From positions 119,065-183,064 of the forward strand of contig JAQIFP010000007.1 in NCBI GenBank assembly GCA_030141585.1: a stretch of DNA of 64,000 bases, given 5' to 3'. The stretch comes from Ophryocystis elektroscirrha. Taxonomy: Eukaryota; Apicomplexa; Conoidasida; Neogregarinorida; Ophryocystidae. The notes below the pieces were generated by a model, which saw only the letters and a list, made by a program, of their open reading frames with translations, did not search any database and was not told the DNA's origin. Positions 48,383 through 59,969 of the stretch are shown here, one piece after another (position 1 is the first letter of the stretch; the number at the start of each line of letters is the position of its first letter). The position numbers were made by a program, and so were the translations under genes.

Positions 48383-48828
48383 AAGTTTTTTATAAATTTT
48401 AGATTATACCGGCTCAGAAAATTTAAAAGTGATTATATATAAATTATATATGCATATAAAGTTTAAAACTCTATTTACAATTTAGCAATAAATAATTTTA
48501 CGGTATGTGTGTTATTCTCAAGAATTTTACTTTTATATATAATAGTTTATTAAATAATTTTGAAAACCCATTAATATTCACTAACTCAATTGATGAAAAT
48601 CTTTTTTTTATAAACCTTCAATTCTAAAGATATTTATTGATTAAAAAGTAATTAAGTGTCATTTTAGGAATTCGAGACTGGCACAATAACTTTTTCCTAT
48701 TGCCATTAACCACGAACAGGGCTTTTAAAGTTTTTGATGGTTATTGTTCTAATAAATCGTTGAATTTAAGGATTTTTGCAATCTTTCATATTAATTTCTA
48801 CAATTGTTAAGCACCTGAAATAGTAAAA
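48383..48828 (+). other. Divergent intergenic region
   Basis: About 445 bp between the starts of the glutaredoxin-like gene (minus) and the elongase (plus). No supported coding segment; long T-tracts only. Confidence 0.5.
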
Positions 48829-49901
48829 ATGTTAAATTTAAGCATTTTAAGTTCAATGTCTACTTATAATGGCTTTTTACCTCGAAGTCCTGTAAACTCA
48901 GCATCGTTTCTTCCTTTAAAAAAAACATTACGCTTTACCCCATTCCCATTTCCTTTTGAAGAACAATTTGACGCTACAAAATTATTAGCTTTCTCTAGAA
49001 GGAATTATTGGATATGCCCTGTGACTATAGTAATTTACTTCTTATTTGTATATTACGGACCCAAAATAATGTCATCAAAAGCTGCTTTTGATTTAAGGAG
49101 ACCTTTAAAATATTGGAATCTTTTTTTGTCAGTTTTTTCTTTTTTAGGAATGTTAAGAATTGTGTCTCATTTGTTACTACTTATAGCTTGGAGTAGTATT
49201 GCGGAAACAATATGTACCCCTCCATTGTGGAATTTTGGATCTGGTCCCTCAGCATTATGGGCAGTACTATTTGTTTATTCAAAAGTTAGTTACAATTGAT
49301 ATTATCAAAATTTTAGTACTTTGAATTGTTTGACACTGTATTTATTGTCCTTCGAAAACGAAAGTTGACATTTCTTCATTGGTATCATCATGCAACAGTT
49401 TTAATTTTCACGTGGGATGCATTTATTGTAGAGCAGCCTCCTGGAGTTTATTTCGCAGCTATGAATTATACAGGTAATTTATCAATATATATCAAGAGAT
49501 TAGTGCACTCCATAATGTATTTTTACTATTATCTGGCGGCTTCTAGAAAAGTTTCACCGTCATGGGGAGTTTTAGTAACAATTTTACAGATTCTTCAAAT
49601 GATAGCAGGTGAGAGATAAGTTTAATTCAAATAATAATCATTTATTACATGTAAAAATACGCATCTACTTATTTCAGGAGTTATTTTGACAATTTATGGA
49701 ATTATTCTTGGAACTAGATATCCTTATATGCCAAACTTCACTCATCCCTCTAAAAAAAATCAAATTCTTACTAGCTGTTACGTTGACAAGAGGAATTTGT
49801 GGGGCTGTATGGGAATGTATTCAACTTATTTTTACCTTTTTGCTGTCTTTTTCTATGAAAGATATGTCGTTAAAAAGCCAGATATTAAGAAAGCTGTGTG
49901 A
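48829..49901 (+). CDS. ELO-family fatty-acid elongase (3-ketoacyl-CoA synthase)
   Basis: ER membrane enzyme that condenses malonyl-CoA with acyl-CoA in very-long-chain fatty-acid elongation. Four exons: 48829 to about 49284, about 49317-49471, about 49502-49608 and about 49678-49901. The catalytic block 'LFDTVFIVLRKRKLTFLHWY' continues 'HHATVLIFTW', containing the HxxHH histidine box, and after a 30-bp in-frame intron comes 'HSIMYFYYYLAA'. Several hydrophobic spans and a lysine-rich C-terminal end ('YVVKKPDIKKAV', an ER-retention-like tail) fit the family. Apicomplexans such as Toxoplasma have several ELOs; which one this is cannot be told. Confidence 0.95.
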
Positions 49902-50196
49902 TTTAGTTTTAGTTCTCCATAAACGCTTTGTCGTTAAACTTATTTTAAATCAAAAATTGATCAGACTTTTAGTTAATAACTATATTTAATAAGTGAATAT
50001 TCTTTACAAATAAATATATGAAATTAGTGGCAGTGCTTTTTAGATGTAACGACTACAAATATGATCACATAAACTTCGTCAGTAAAACAGTCTATGTTAG
50101 ATTAATTTCTTTGATTTATTACTAATTTGTCCTTTTAAAATAATTTTAAAGGTATGATGGGACTAGTCCGCTATTTAAATTTGCATTATTTTTACA

Positions 50197-50862
50197 ATGA
50201 ATAACAATGAAACTCTTATAAACCAATCTATTAAACGTAGAAATAACTTGCTTGCAAATTCATCAGAAAGAATGAAAAATTTGTTTAGCACGGATGCAAA
50301 TATGCAATCAAATCTGATATTTGAAACAAGTAATCAAAAAAAGCCAAAAACCCAAGACAACTCAAAAGTTTGTTTAGATGACTTAAATATTTTAAGTGTC
50401 AAGCAGAAGTTGCTATTAATTGTTTTTTCAATTCTTATATGTAAGCTAAATTTGCCAAATTACTTTACAACAAAAATCAAGTATTCCGCTTTTGTTCAAC
50501 TTTCTTTTTCCTCAACCCACCTAGCGCTGCAGCTCACAAATTATATAATTTACGGCAAGTATGATCCATTTTATATATTAATACCTACATTACAACTTCT
50601 CTTTGTACATTTGTTCTCTAAAAAAATAATAGTTTCACTTATCCTGGTTATTTTAGCTTACGCCATAATCAAATTTAAGTTTTATTCCAAACAACAGCTA
50701 AATTTCGGTACATATTTTTTAAATAAAATTTCTCAACTTCAAGCCAACCTTAATTTTTTTATCAACTCTTGGAATATCTTTAAACAATTTATGAGCGAAT
50801 TCGCTACGTTTCATTTTATTCTTGCTTTAATTTATGTTACAGAAATAATTTTTCTAAGTTAA
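50197..50862 (+). CDS. GET2/CAMLG-like tail-anchored-protein receptor subunit (tentative)
   Basis: Single-exon protein of 221 residues. The N-terminal cytosolic part has a basic motif 'SIKRRNNLLANSSERMKNLF' that closely follows the GET3-docking motif of Get2 and CAMLG (RRR..L..N.e.R...i.g). A polar linker and three to four C-terminal hydrophobic segments follow: 'KLLLIVFSILICKL', 'YILIPTLQLLFVHLF', 'KIIVSLILVILAYAII' and 'FHFILALIYVTEIIF'. Get2/CAMLG with Get1/WRB forms the ER receptor for the GET3-tail-anchored-protein complex. The length and topology agree. Get2 homologues are hard to see by sequence, so this call rests mainly on one motif plus topology. Confidence 0.6.
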   Translation: MNNNETLINQSIKRRNNLLANSSERMKNLFSTDANMQSNLIFETSNQKKPKTQDNSKVCLDDLNILSVKQKLLLIVFSILICKLNLPNYFTTKIKYSAFVQLSFSSTHLALQLTNYIIYGKYDPFYILIPTLQLLFVHLFSKKIIVSLILVILAYAIIKFKFYSKQQLNFGTYFLNKISQLQANLNFFINSWNIFKQFMSEFATFHFILALIYVTEIIFLS

Positions 50863-51013
50863 CTTCTAAAAATGATATAATCGTTTCCTTAAATTATAAG
50901 TTTAATGATGTCAAAAAGTCGGGTAACTCTGAAGATAAACCAGAAAATTTATTTAGTAACCACGATTTAATAGTGCAGATATACTCATCAAATCTAAACG
51001 TTTATTTCACAGA

Positions 51014-51700
51014 TTATAAATACTTATAAATTAGTGAATCGATTCGGGTTTTTTTGCTGAGAATGGAATTTATTTTATCCGAATCCAAATCTTCATACAT
51101 TATTATCATATTAAATAGATCCTTAACTATATTGAAATCATAAAAACTACCATTTTTAACATTTTCATTTTTTGTATGTCCGTTAATATAGACAACCTTT
51201 TTTCCTAGCACATTAAATTGCTTAGTTTTTCTAAATAACCGAATTCCAAATGACAAAAGTTTCTTTCAACTTCACCAGTTTTTGAATTTTGGAACGACTA
51301 TTTTTTATTTTATCACTAAGCAATTGTAATCATTCATGAAAATAACTTGATGGCGTTATGTTTTCGTACACTGTTCTCGTGTTTAGTTAAAGGGAAACTC
51401 CAATAACTTCAAATTAAATTATCAAACTGATCACTTACATATTTTGAGATCCCACTCTGTCGTGTTCATTATTATCAATAAATTTACTTTTCAATTGAAA
51501 TCAAATCCTCATCTTGAAGCTTTTTCAACAGATCTTTGAGAATATAAATAACAATTCCTGATTTTAAACTTAATTTTTCAAGTTCTTTGAAATTAAAAAA
51601 TGTTTTCTGATATGAATAAAACTAAACTTGAAAATACTTTAAGATGAAAAATTTCTAGTAACTTTATTTCGGAATTATTTGTTAATTGTTTTTTACTCAT
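51014..51700 (-). CDS. MND1: Meiotic recombination protein MND1
   Basis: MND1 pairs with HOP2 and stimulates DMC1/RAD51 strand exchange in meiosis. Minus-strand exons from ATG 51700: 'MSKKQLTNNSEIKLLEIFHL', after a 31-bp intron 'FFNFKELEKLSLKSGIVI', then 'LKKLQDEDLISIEKVGSQNI' and, over another intron, 'YWSFPLTKHENS'. This is the Mnd1 winged helix with its diagnostic 'E.iG..NyYWsFPs' signature. A short coiled coil follows ('SRSKIQKLVKLKETFEKRLS'), then 'YEDLDSDKINSILSKKTRI', ending in TAA 51014-51016. At about 145-160 residues it is shorter than the usual 200 or so, with a reduced coiled coil. The winged-helix match is strong. Confidence 0.82.
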
Positions 51701-51834
51701 CAAAGAGTTTAAATTTGTTATGAAAATCAGTTATTTGGACTATTTATGCATTCTAAACAATATAATAATTTGTTAAATTGTTGAATTTAAATCAATTCAC
51801 AAAAATACTTTTGAAATGCATAGAATATATTTTT

Positions 51835-52119
51835 CTAAAAATTTTCAAGCGCTTTTGAACATACTGTCACAAGGTATATATACAACTAGGATCTGTAATT
51901 GCGTTAATTAGTTGAACTGTTAAATTTTCTATCTTTGAACTGTCATTTTTAAGTTCTAAATAATAATTTGAGAATACAAAGCCAACCTGACAATTTCATA
52001 TTAATTAGTTTATTGATATCAGGCGGAACATTGTTTTTATTCATAACTACTTTTGAGTCTGTGGCAATAAATTTTTTTGCTTCAATATAAATTTGTTGTT
52101 GTAGTGTATTTTCTACCAT
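51835..52119 (-). CDS. Small helical orphan protein
   Basis: ATG at 52119 opens 'MVENTLQQQIYIEAKKFIAT' and continues 'NNVPPDINKLINMKLS'. A 31-bp intron leads to 'ELKNDSSKIENLTVQLINAI'. It ends either by reading on to TGA near 51867, or, if a 23-bp GT...AG stretch is an intron, at TAG 51835-51837 after 'CSKALENF'. About 73-80 residues, mostly helix. No family recognised. It stands upstream of MND1 on the same strand and divergent from the ubiquitin-like gene. Confidence 0.45.
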
Positions 52120-52274
52120 GCCGCCTACAATAGTAAGTTATATCTTAGTTTAAATACTTGTCAAACCACTTTAATCTATTATCTATGAACTTAGAAAATA
52201 TACAATGTTTGAGCCTACAACAAACAGTTCACAGTCTATAAATTGAAATTTCGACTACTCTGAATATTAACGCA

Positions 52275-54542
52275 ATGATTCCTGTTGAATTTCGTTTAAT
52301 TAATGGTTCAAAAGTTTTTGAATCATTCTCCCATTCAACCACAATTCAAGAAGTTTTATCAAAAATGGCTCAAGTTTTTGACGTGGATGTTACTATTGTA
52401 AATTTCATACATAAAGGGCAACTGCTTCACTTAGCAACAACTCTATCGCAACTTATTGTTAATACTGAAGAGAAAGTTGTACTCTACGTTATTTACTCTA
52501 AAATCAATAAAAATGATATATTACCTCAAACTGAAAGAAATGTAAAAACTGACTTAATACGCAAACGGGATCCCTCATCTATTTTAGATTTTATTTGGAC
52601 ACAAGAACGTATAATTGAAGGATTGGTTGATTTATTCTGGAAAGTGAAACTCCAGGATCTAAAACACGTTTTGGAAGAACCAAAATCAGAAGGTGCAACT
52701 AAAACAAATTCAAATTCTTATAACTGTTTTACTGAAATACCCATAAATAATTTTTCTTTCCCTTTTTTAAACAATTCCGCAAGATTTGAGTGTGACAAAG
52801 TACAAGAAAATTTAAATCAAACATTTTCGAAACAAAGTAAGTCAGTATTGATTAACTTTGAGTAGGTGAAGCCAGCGTTTTATCAGTTAATACAAGTGAG
52901 CTAAGTTTCAGTGATCAAATTTATAGCTGAAGTAAACGAAAAAGGATACAATAATGTTAATTCAACAAATCAGAATAATCCACTAACTAACTGTAGGATT
53001 GTAATTTGCTAATCAACTAATTTAGCACAGATATTTAAAAAATCAATTGAAGATTTTGAAAATATTATTGCAGTCATAAAAAACATTCTAAAAACCACTA
53101 AAACCTGTAGTAATGTTCGCTTAAAAAAAAAAACTTTTTCAAGCTCTGAAATATGATGAAAAAATATCTGACTCCAAAATACGTGCATTATTGCCGTGGA
53201 CTAGAATCAGTCAAATGAATACAGTAAGTTGTGAAGAACTTTTAAAATTTATAGTTAATTGAAGAAATAACTGGCTGGAAAATGGAAATGTATTCTATCG
53301 ATGATGAAGCATCTTATATTTACAACTTTTTACACAGTTTTCATCAATGCGTTCAACAGACGCTATTTATTTCTTATAAATTAGTACCGCTAAGTCTGAA
53401 AATAATCGACCATGTAATTTTGATTGAATTAAATTGGTTTTAATATTATGAAGAAAGAAATTTTGTTGCAGAAACTTAATTTGATTGATTTCCAAAAAGC
53501 TATGCAACTGTTTCTATTAAACTCTCTGACATTTGGCTCTCTAGCCACAATACTTTCTATGAAAAGCGCGCACACATGTGATGAACAAACTCTGAAAGTG
53601 GAATCAACTATAGAAAAACATTCTGATGTATATTGTATTAATAAATCTAAACAATTTCAGACAAAAAGTAAACTCACTAATAATATTATTGCCCAATCTC
53701 AAGAAAAATCATTCAATGAGCCAGAAATTGTTCCAAAAAAACCAGCATTCACAAGTAAATTATATATGGCACAAAATTCTTAACTTTAGCCGATGTAAAT
53801 AAACATAACATTACAGGCAAAAATAGTAAGCGTTCATTATACGAATATTGACACATAGGTAAAAATATCTTGGATTTTCGCAAATCTACACGTGCAACGA
53901 CAACCACGTCAAAGTAATAAAATTTGTTATGTCATTTTTTCTAGAAGTGTTCCTAAATTTGTTGAAACAAGATTTTCAAATTGGATTTCTGATGTTAAAT
54001 CGTTCTCAAAAAAAGCAATAGCTCAAGCTCGTCAAAAACCGTTTTCAACCTCTTACCTGTTGGGTAAAATTATAAAATTCAAAAAAAGCATGTGCTTTTG
54101 ATAGATCTATCTATGCATATATTGTGTTTTCTATTAATATATAAGCATCAACAATTATTATTATATTATATGATATAATATATATATATATATATATATA
54201 TTTCAACTTTCAAGGTAATCCATTCACAAAAACAATACCCCAATTGCCTTCTATATCTTCAGCATTTAACCTAAGGTAAGAAATATTCCCATGTAAAACT
54301 TTTTTAGATGGAGGCAAACGAGCAGCCGTCTAAACTTAAAATTAGATGACATTAACGTTTTAACAGAAAACATTCGTTTAAGTTACGTCGCTAAAATATT
54401 GAAAATAATTTATTTTAACATTTCTGGCTCAGAAGAATATCTCCAAGAGTTGCCTAAATATTCAAGTGCGCTTTCAAAAAAAAGTTATGACACTTTAGGT
54501 CTAAGTTTCTTAAGATCTTTGGATGTCGATAAAAAGGCATAA
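52275..54542 (+). CDS. Ubiquitin-like-domain protein, unassigned
   Basis: About thirteen exons join in frame from ATG 52275 to TAA 54540-54542. The first exon begins with a ubiquitin-like fold: 'MIPVEFRLINGSKVFESFSH', 'TIQEVLSKMAQVF', 'VNFIHKGQLLHLATTLSQL', following the beta-grasp order (two strands, helix, strand, short strand). No C-terminal Gly-Gly is present, so it is a fixed domain, not a modifier. Downstream come helical segments ('LFISYKLVPLSLKIIDH', 'DFQKAMQLFLLNSLTFGSLA') and a Ser/Lys-rich region, ending 'SLSFLRSLDVDKKA' if the last exons belong. BAG6 and ubiquilin share an N-terminal ubiquitin-like domain, but no UBA or STI1 motif is seen. The last exons span an unusually long intron holding a TA repeat. 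Confidence 0.6.
54166..54201. repeat. (TA)n microsatellite
   Basis: An imperfect then perfect TA dinucleotide run of about 30 bp, lying in the longest intron I assign to the ubiquitin-like-domain gene. Low-complexity sequence, likely length-variable. Confidence 0.9.
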
Positions 54543-54613
54543 AAGTTGCAATATTTTCAGAAAACTGTAAAAAACCTAAATTCCAGATCACAGTTTTTTT
54601 TTTAGTGTAATCT

Positions 54614-56758
54614 ATGCATATAGAAAATTATAATACAAACAGTGATTTTACAAATGAAAAAAAAAATTTAAACTTGTTTGATGTCATAGCGCATTTAGAT
54701 ATGGTTTATATATTTGTGTATATAAGATTATATAGGATGCATTTTATGCTCAAGTAGAATGTAAAAGGCTGAGTTTACCACCGAGCACTCCTTTAATTGT
54801 TGAGCAGGTCGTTTCCTAAATATTCAATTTTTTATTGCAGTGGGGGTCTGTCATAGCTGTAAATTATCCCGCGAGAACATTTGGAATTAAAAGGGGAATG
54901 AAAAGTTTATTAGCCAAAAAATTATGTCCTGAAATTACAGCTGTTCATGTTCAAGTTATAAGCTCAACCGAAGGTGCCGTAAACATGTTTATGCACGCTT
55001 ATTAGAAAGTTTAAATCTAGCTGACCCTAAAAGAAACGAGCACAAAGTTTCATTGATTCGATATCGGCAAGCTTCAGATAATGTAGGACAATAGCTAAAA
55101 TCAATTAAATAATTAAAGGTCTTACAAATATTAACTAGCATCTACGGAGACAACATCGAGAAAGCTTCAATCGACGAGGTGTACATTGATTTGTCTTCTA
55201 CAGTTAAAAACATATGGTCTATACTATATAGAGAATTAGTATGCTAATTTATTTTTTAGTAAAATAATTACATTAACAGAATCAAGAAAACATATACAAC
55301 GAGCCCTTCAGCGTTTCAGCGTTACAAACTGGACTTGAACTTATTCAAAAATTTAGTTGTAACTCATTTGATAAATCGTTCAGAGAATTTCAACCTTCAA
55401 ATGGAAAATTAGCACCTGTAATTAATTTATGTTATGAAACCGTAAAACTGTCTGATCTGAATTGTAAAATATTTAATAAAACAAATGGCAAGCCAATAGA
55501 TTTTCAAAGCATGGATTGGAATGGTAGTTTTGTTTATATTTAATCACTTCGATCAGATTTGCCTCTTTTTATGGGCTGCTTATCAATTTTCGAAACTCGC
55601 AAAAAAATTTTTCAAGATACAGGTTTTACTTGTAGCGCTGGCATAGCTCGAAATAAAGTAAGTTAATATTTTTTGCACAGTGGGTAGTTTTTAGCAAAAG
55701 AAACTTCCGCAAAATTTAAGCCGGACAAGCAAACAGTACTATTAGATTCTTTTGTGGAAGATACATTAAAAAACACTTTGATAAGTGATGCTCGAGGATT
55801 TAGAGGCAAACTTGGCAATCTGATTAAATCCCAATTACCAAACGTAAAAACGTTGTATGATCTTAAAAGTCTCAAACATCATGAAATTAATAAAGCTCTG
55901 GAAGAATTGAGTCCAAGTGTATCCGACTGGGTATATCGAACACTAAAGTATTTTTTTCAATTATAATCCTATAAATTTAGAAATTTGGATCAAAGTAAGT
56001 TAAAACAAAACGTCTTAGTGAGCTCTATGCTTTCTTGTAAAACATTTCCCTCGGTATACACATATGAAGAGCTTGATGTAATTACTTTATTAGTATAAAT
56101 TTTTTTTTGTAGTTTTGGATACCCATTTTATGTCGGGACTTACAGACAAGACTTGAGAAGGATTACTTTGAAAACAGAAGGTTTCCAAAGCTTTTCGGTA
56201 AAAGCATATAAATCAGCAGTTTTTGCAATAAACTGAGCTCAAAATATTGTAACAATTAGCGGTACATGTGACTGGAGGACAGCCCACTCAAAAATCAGTG
56301 TCGAGATCAGCACCTATAACATTTCAAAGTATAAAATCTTCAAGTTATTTTTTACTCAAACAGACACAACACCAATTACACATGCAAAACTGTGCGAATT
56401 AGCCAAATCAATTTTACAAGAGCGTCTTAGCCGTGATGATCTCTTTCCTTGTTCAAGATTAGGTTTCGGAGCTTCTAACTTTCAAGATTTAAATCAAAAA
56501 TCTATATTGAATTATGTCTCGAAAGGTATCTGAAAAAAATTTTTGTTATATCTAATAGAGAAATTTGAAAAACAACCATTCTCTGAACAGTCTAATGTTG
56601 TCAAAACATCAACTTGTCCACCGAATAAATTGTTAAGTAAAAGTAATACAAAAAGAAAAACAAAAATTTTCAATGTAAAATCTAAAAGAAGAAAACGCGC
56701 AGATTCAAAAAGTAGTGAAAATATTCAATTAACTTTAGAAACTTCACTAAAACCTTGA
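54614..56758 (+). CDS. POLH: Translesion DNA polymerase eta (RAD30/POLH)
   Basis: Y-family polymerase that bypasses UV-type lesions. Exons from ATG 54614 join by short introns. Palm and fingers: 'FDVIAHLDMDAFYAQVECKR' (metal-binding Asp), 'PPSTPLIVEQWGSVIAVNYP' then 'ARTFGIKRGM' (fingers Arg), 'AKKLCPEI' and the catalytic 'IEKASIDEVYIDLS'. After these, 'GFTCSAGIARNKFLAKETSA' and 'DARGFRGKLGNLI' are thumb elements with the eta-specific 'G..GKLG'. Little-finger sequences follow around 56100-56500. The reading frame stops at 56758 after a Lys/Arg-rich tail. No UBZ zinc finger is visible. 'EQWGSVIAVNY' and the helix order favour eta over kappa or iota. Confidence 0.9.
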
Positions 56759-56842
56759 CAAATCTGAAGAAGATTCCAATGCATTATGGTTCAATAATGC
56801 TAAAATTTTACAACAATTTAAAGAGTTGTTGACTCATTCAAT

Positions 56843-57127
56843 TTATTTTCCATATTTTTGAAATTTCCATTCTGTATTGTCAAGTGGGCAAACTTGCCTT
56901 GTAGCTAACCATCTTGATATGCAGTGGAGATGAAAAGCATGATTACACGTACCCCAAGCGACGGTGCAATCTTCTTGCTGATTTTTTGGACCTTGTGCCT
57001 GGCACTCAATACATAACTCCATTACATGATTTCTGCATATTGCACAGTTGTCTACAAACAAATCCCAAGACCATAAAGATATTGCATTCCAATACAGAAT
57101 TTTGAATTTTGGTTCTTCGTTTGTCAT
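56843..57127 (-). CDS. RBX1: RBX1/ROC1, RING subunit of cullin ligases
   Basis: Single-exon 94-residue RING-H2 protein. It starts '[20 protein letters not shown]' and has the beta strand that inserts into cullins ('[20 protein letters not shown]'). The zinc ligands follow: '[18 protein letters not shown]', the extra RBX1 loop '[18 protein letters not shown]', '[18 protein letters not shown]', and the invariant ending 'EWKFQKYGK'. It recruits E2 enzymes for SCF and other cullin-RING ubiquitin and NEDD8 ligases. The missing N-terminal extension is normal for short RBX1s. Its stop is 84 bp from the POLH stop. Confidence 0.97.
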   Translation of the reverse strand: MTNEEPKFKILYWNAISLWSWDLFVDNCAICRNHVMELCIECQAQGPKNQQEDCTVAWGTCNHAFHLHCISRWLATRQVCPLDNTEWKFQKYGK

Positions 57128-57383
57128 TGTCGCAAAATTTTAGTGCACATGGACAATTAAGGTACAGCTGTTATCTGTTTCTTTATACTTAAATTTACAC
57201 TTTTAGCAATTATACATAAATAAGCGTGTAAAGCTTCAACTAATTTTTTAAACGGTTTTACCCTAGAAAAAAATTCTATGAATAAAAAATATCAAAAATA
57301 TGTAAAGTCATTTATGTTTTGATTTAATAGAATATTTTGCAGAAATGAGTTCTTGGTTTCCTAAATGTCGTTAGATTTTGAAA

Positions 57384-59815
57384 TTATACCAAAAGCTTCA
57401 AATTAATCAAAATGTTTGTTTTCACTTTTTCAACATTTATTTCTTGACTCAGTTTAATACAGACGACAATTTTATTTAAATTCTTGAGTATTTACTTAAT
57501 TTTTTTTAATTTTACCTCAGTCTCGATACTCAGGCATGTAGGGAAATATTTTTTCAGTGACTCTTTCAACTCATTTAAAGCTTTGTTACTACGGGTTAAT
57601 ACGTTCAATATAAGTAATCCTAATTTAATGAGAAAACGAAATATGTAACTGAAAAATTTACCATTATCAAAGAGAAGCGTTTTCAGTTTTTCAAGATAAT
57701 TTGATTTGAATAATATCGCAGGAGGACTGGTAATTGCATCTTTTTTATCATTTGAATTTATATCCAATATGATATTATTGTAAAGATTATAATCAGGAGC
57801 TTATACAATGAGTATTTTTAGTACATTACCTTTTGATATAAATTTAAAAGCGTCTTCTATCTCGATTGATGTATTTTTTAGTTTATTATCAGACAAATAA
57901 AAGTACTAATTAAATATTTGGTTGTAAACCATTACCTTTCTGGCAAAATCTAAAACTGTTGTGTTGAAATCAACGGCCATTATGGAATAACATTTATTTA
58001 TTGATTCCATATAATTTGATATAACATGCAAAAAAACGCCTCCTCCTTAAAATTGTAACCTATTTATTTAAAGCACTACCTATGCCAAATACCAAAAACT
58101 TTTGAGATTCGTTGTTCGCTAAAGTTGGACTAAATTGTATGGCAAATAAAAGCGCTTTGTAATATCCCGAGATAGTTTTTTCATAATTGATTGACTTATC
58201 TTGGATATTCAACTATATATATTCATATAAATTTTCACTGCTCACGTATAATTCACTTTGTATCAAATTTGGACAATCATCAAAATACATACAACGGTGG
58301 ATTGTTTCATCAGCTATATCTTCAAAAACAGATATCTGAATTTATTGACACATTCAAAATTTTACTTTTCCAGCAATACTTGACTCAATCTGCTCAAGAC
58401 ATTTCGATATCTTCTTGTCATCTGAAACTGTTAATAAAGGGGTCGCAACCTATATATATCAATAAGATCGATTATCTTGCTTGACCTCGGAAGTTATAGC
58501 ATATTGATCTATTATGGATCGAATGCTTTGCTTGTCTTCAACATAATGTGGAATAATGTTAAATGTGGAGAATATTAATAATAGCCTTCTACATTGACAT
58601 TGAGATGCTAACTAAACAAATTATGGAATAAAACTTTTTTACTTCTTCATTCCCTTCTTCAGATATAAATAGCCATTGCTCAGACTGGTTTTTCGTCACA
58701 ATCATTGCAGCAGTTGGGATACTTCCCTTGATGAAGGTATCAATAACAATTAAACTATTTGCATCTTGGTTGTCATAAATTTTAAATATTCTTCGTTTTC
58801 CTGGCTATAAATGTTTATTTAAGTTAGTTTTTACCAAATAAGGGACGTGTAAATCTTCAAACATAAACTCTCTATAAACAGAGATCACCTCTATAATAAC
58901 TTTAATTGTTCCATGAAATTACTTGTTAAATAAGTGAGTGAATATTTTTCAGATATTAGACAGCCGTCACTATTGAGTACTAAATCAAAATCAATAGGTA
59001 ATTTATATGACTCATTCACTTTCATGATGACACAAAGAAACGCTGAACTACTTTCAGGTGTTTTATAGGGATATATTCTTAATATATAACTAGTTCTTAT
59101 TTTAGATTTAGCTAGATTGAATATAAATTTACACTGAAATAATCAAAAATATCAAATGTCTCACTATTCCAGTTACAATATTAGGCTCCATTAATGATAA
59201 AAAAATATATAACCCGTTGTAACATAGCAATTGTAGTAAATTATTTAGAAGTTTCTGAGCTTCACTTGACACATCAAACGATTTGTTAGCAATTGCATCA
59301 TTAGCTAAATATGAGTCCAAAAAAGCTTTGTCTATCATAACTTCAAAAGACTCCTCATTAAATTTTGTGAGCAACTCATATCTGGCATCGCATGTAACCC
59401 ATTTATAATTGCTGAACTTTCTTCTCATCATAGTGGTTAAACAATCAGAAAAATCCATGTTTACAATATCGTAGCAACCAACTGATATGCATGGAGAACT
59501 ACATCAGATTACATGTATGAGACAATTCCTTGAACAACAATGAATTTCCGCATCCAAGATTCAATATCTTTAGTTCATCAATTGCTGAACATATTACAGC
59601 TTCATAAAAATTGTACGTTTGCATAGTATAATAGATAGATTGAACAGTTCGTTCTCCAAAAACTTTTTGATTTCTTTTATCGATCCGTACCTAACTCAGT
59701 AATAAGTTGCAGTTTTTTTGTTACCATTCAAAAGAACTATTATAGGAATTGTAAAACTCATCCCAATAATTTTTACACCTAAAACCTTCAGAGTTTTTCG
59801 GTAAAATATGACACA
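57384..59815 (-). CDS. METTL13-like dual methyltransferase (eEF1A-type)
   Basis: Proteins of this family carry two seven-beta-strand methyltransferase domains; the human one methylates eEF1A at its N-terminus and a lysine. ATG at 59815 begins 'MCHILPKNSEGFRCKNYWDE', then 'SFEWYGSI' (family 'FEWYgdY'), 'LKILNLGCGNSLLFKEF' (motif I), 'VNMDFSDCLTTMM', and 'EESFEVMIDKAFLDSYLA' (family 'FD.viDKgtLDa'). The C-terminal domain shows 'QKFLVFGIGGGVFLHVISNY' and 'AVDFNTTVLDFARK', 'IEIEDAFKFISKG', then 'LLILNVLTRSNKALNEL'. A final short exon gives 'NLNKIVVCIK' and TAA at 57384-57386. About fifteen exons. Many junctions lie in poorly conserved parts, so residues 150-400 of the model are provisional. Confidence 0.8.
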
Positions 59816-59969
59816 TTTCTGTTAAGTTTAAAGGACCGCAGACACAATTATTAAACTAATCTCATTCATTATATTAATATATTTCGAAGTATTCAATGAA
59901 TATGTTGTATATATTTTTTTATAATAATAATGTTTGCAAATTGTTTTCTGAAATTTACAAACTTAATAA

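Noticed and set aside
50870..52270. Initially taken as a long non-coding stretch.
   Set aside because: Reading the minus strand and splicing short introns revealed MND1 (51014-51700) and a small helical protein (51835-52119).
54166..54201. TA run considered as an origin or centromere-like element.
   Set aside because: Short, simple dinucleotide repeat inside an intron; no extended AT block, repeats or other feature supports such a role.
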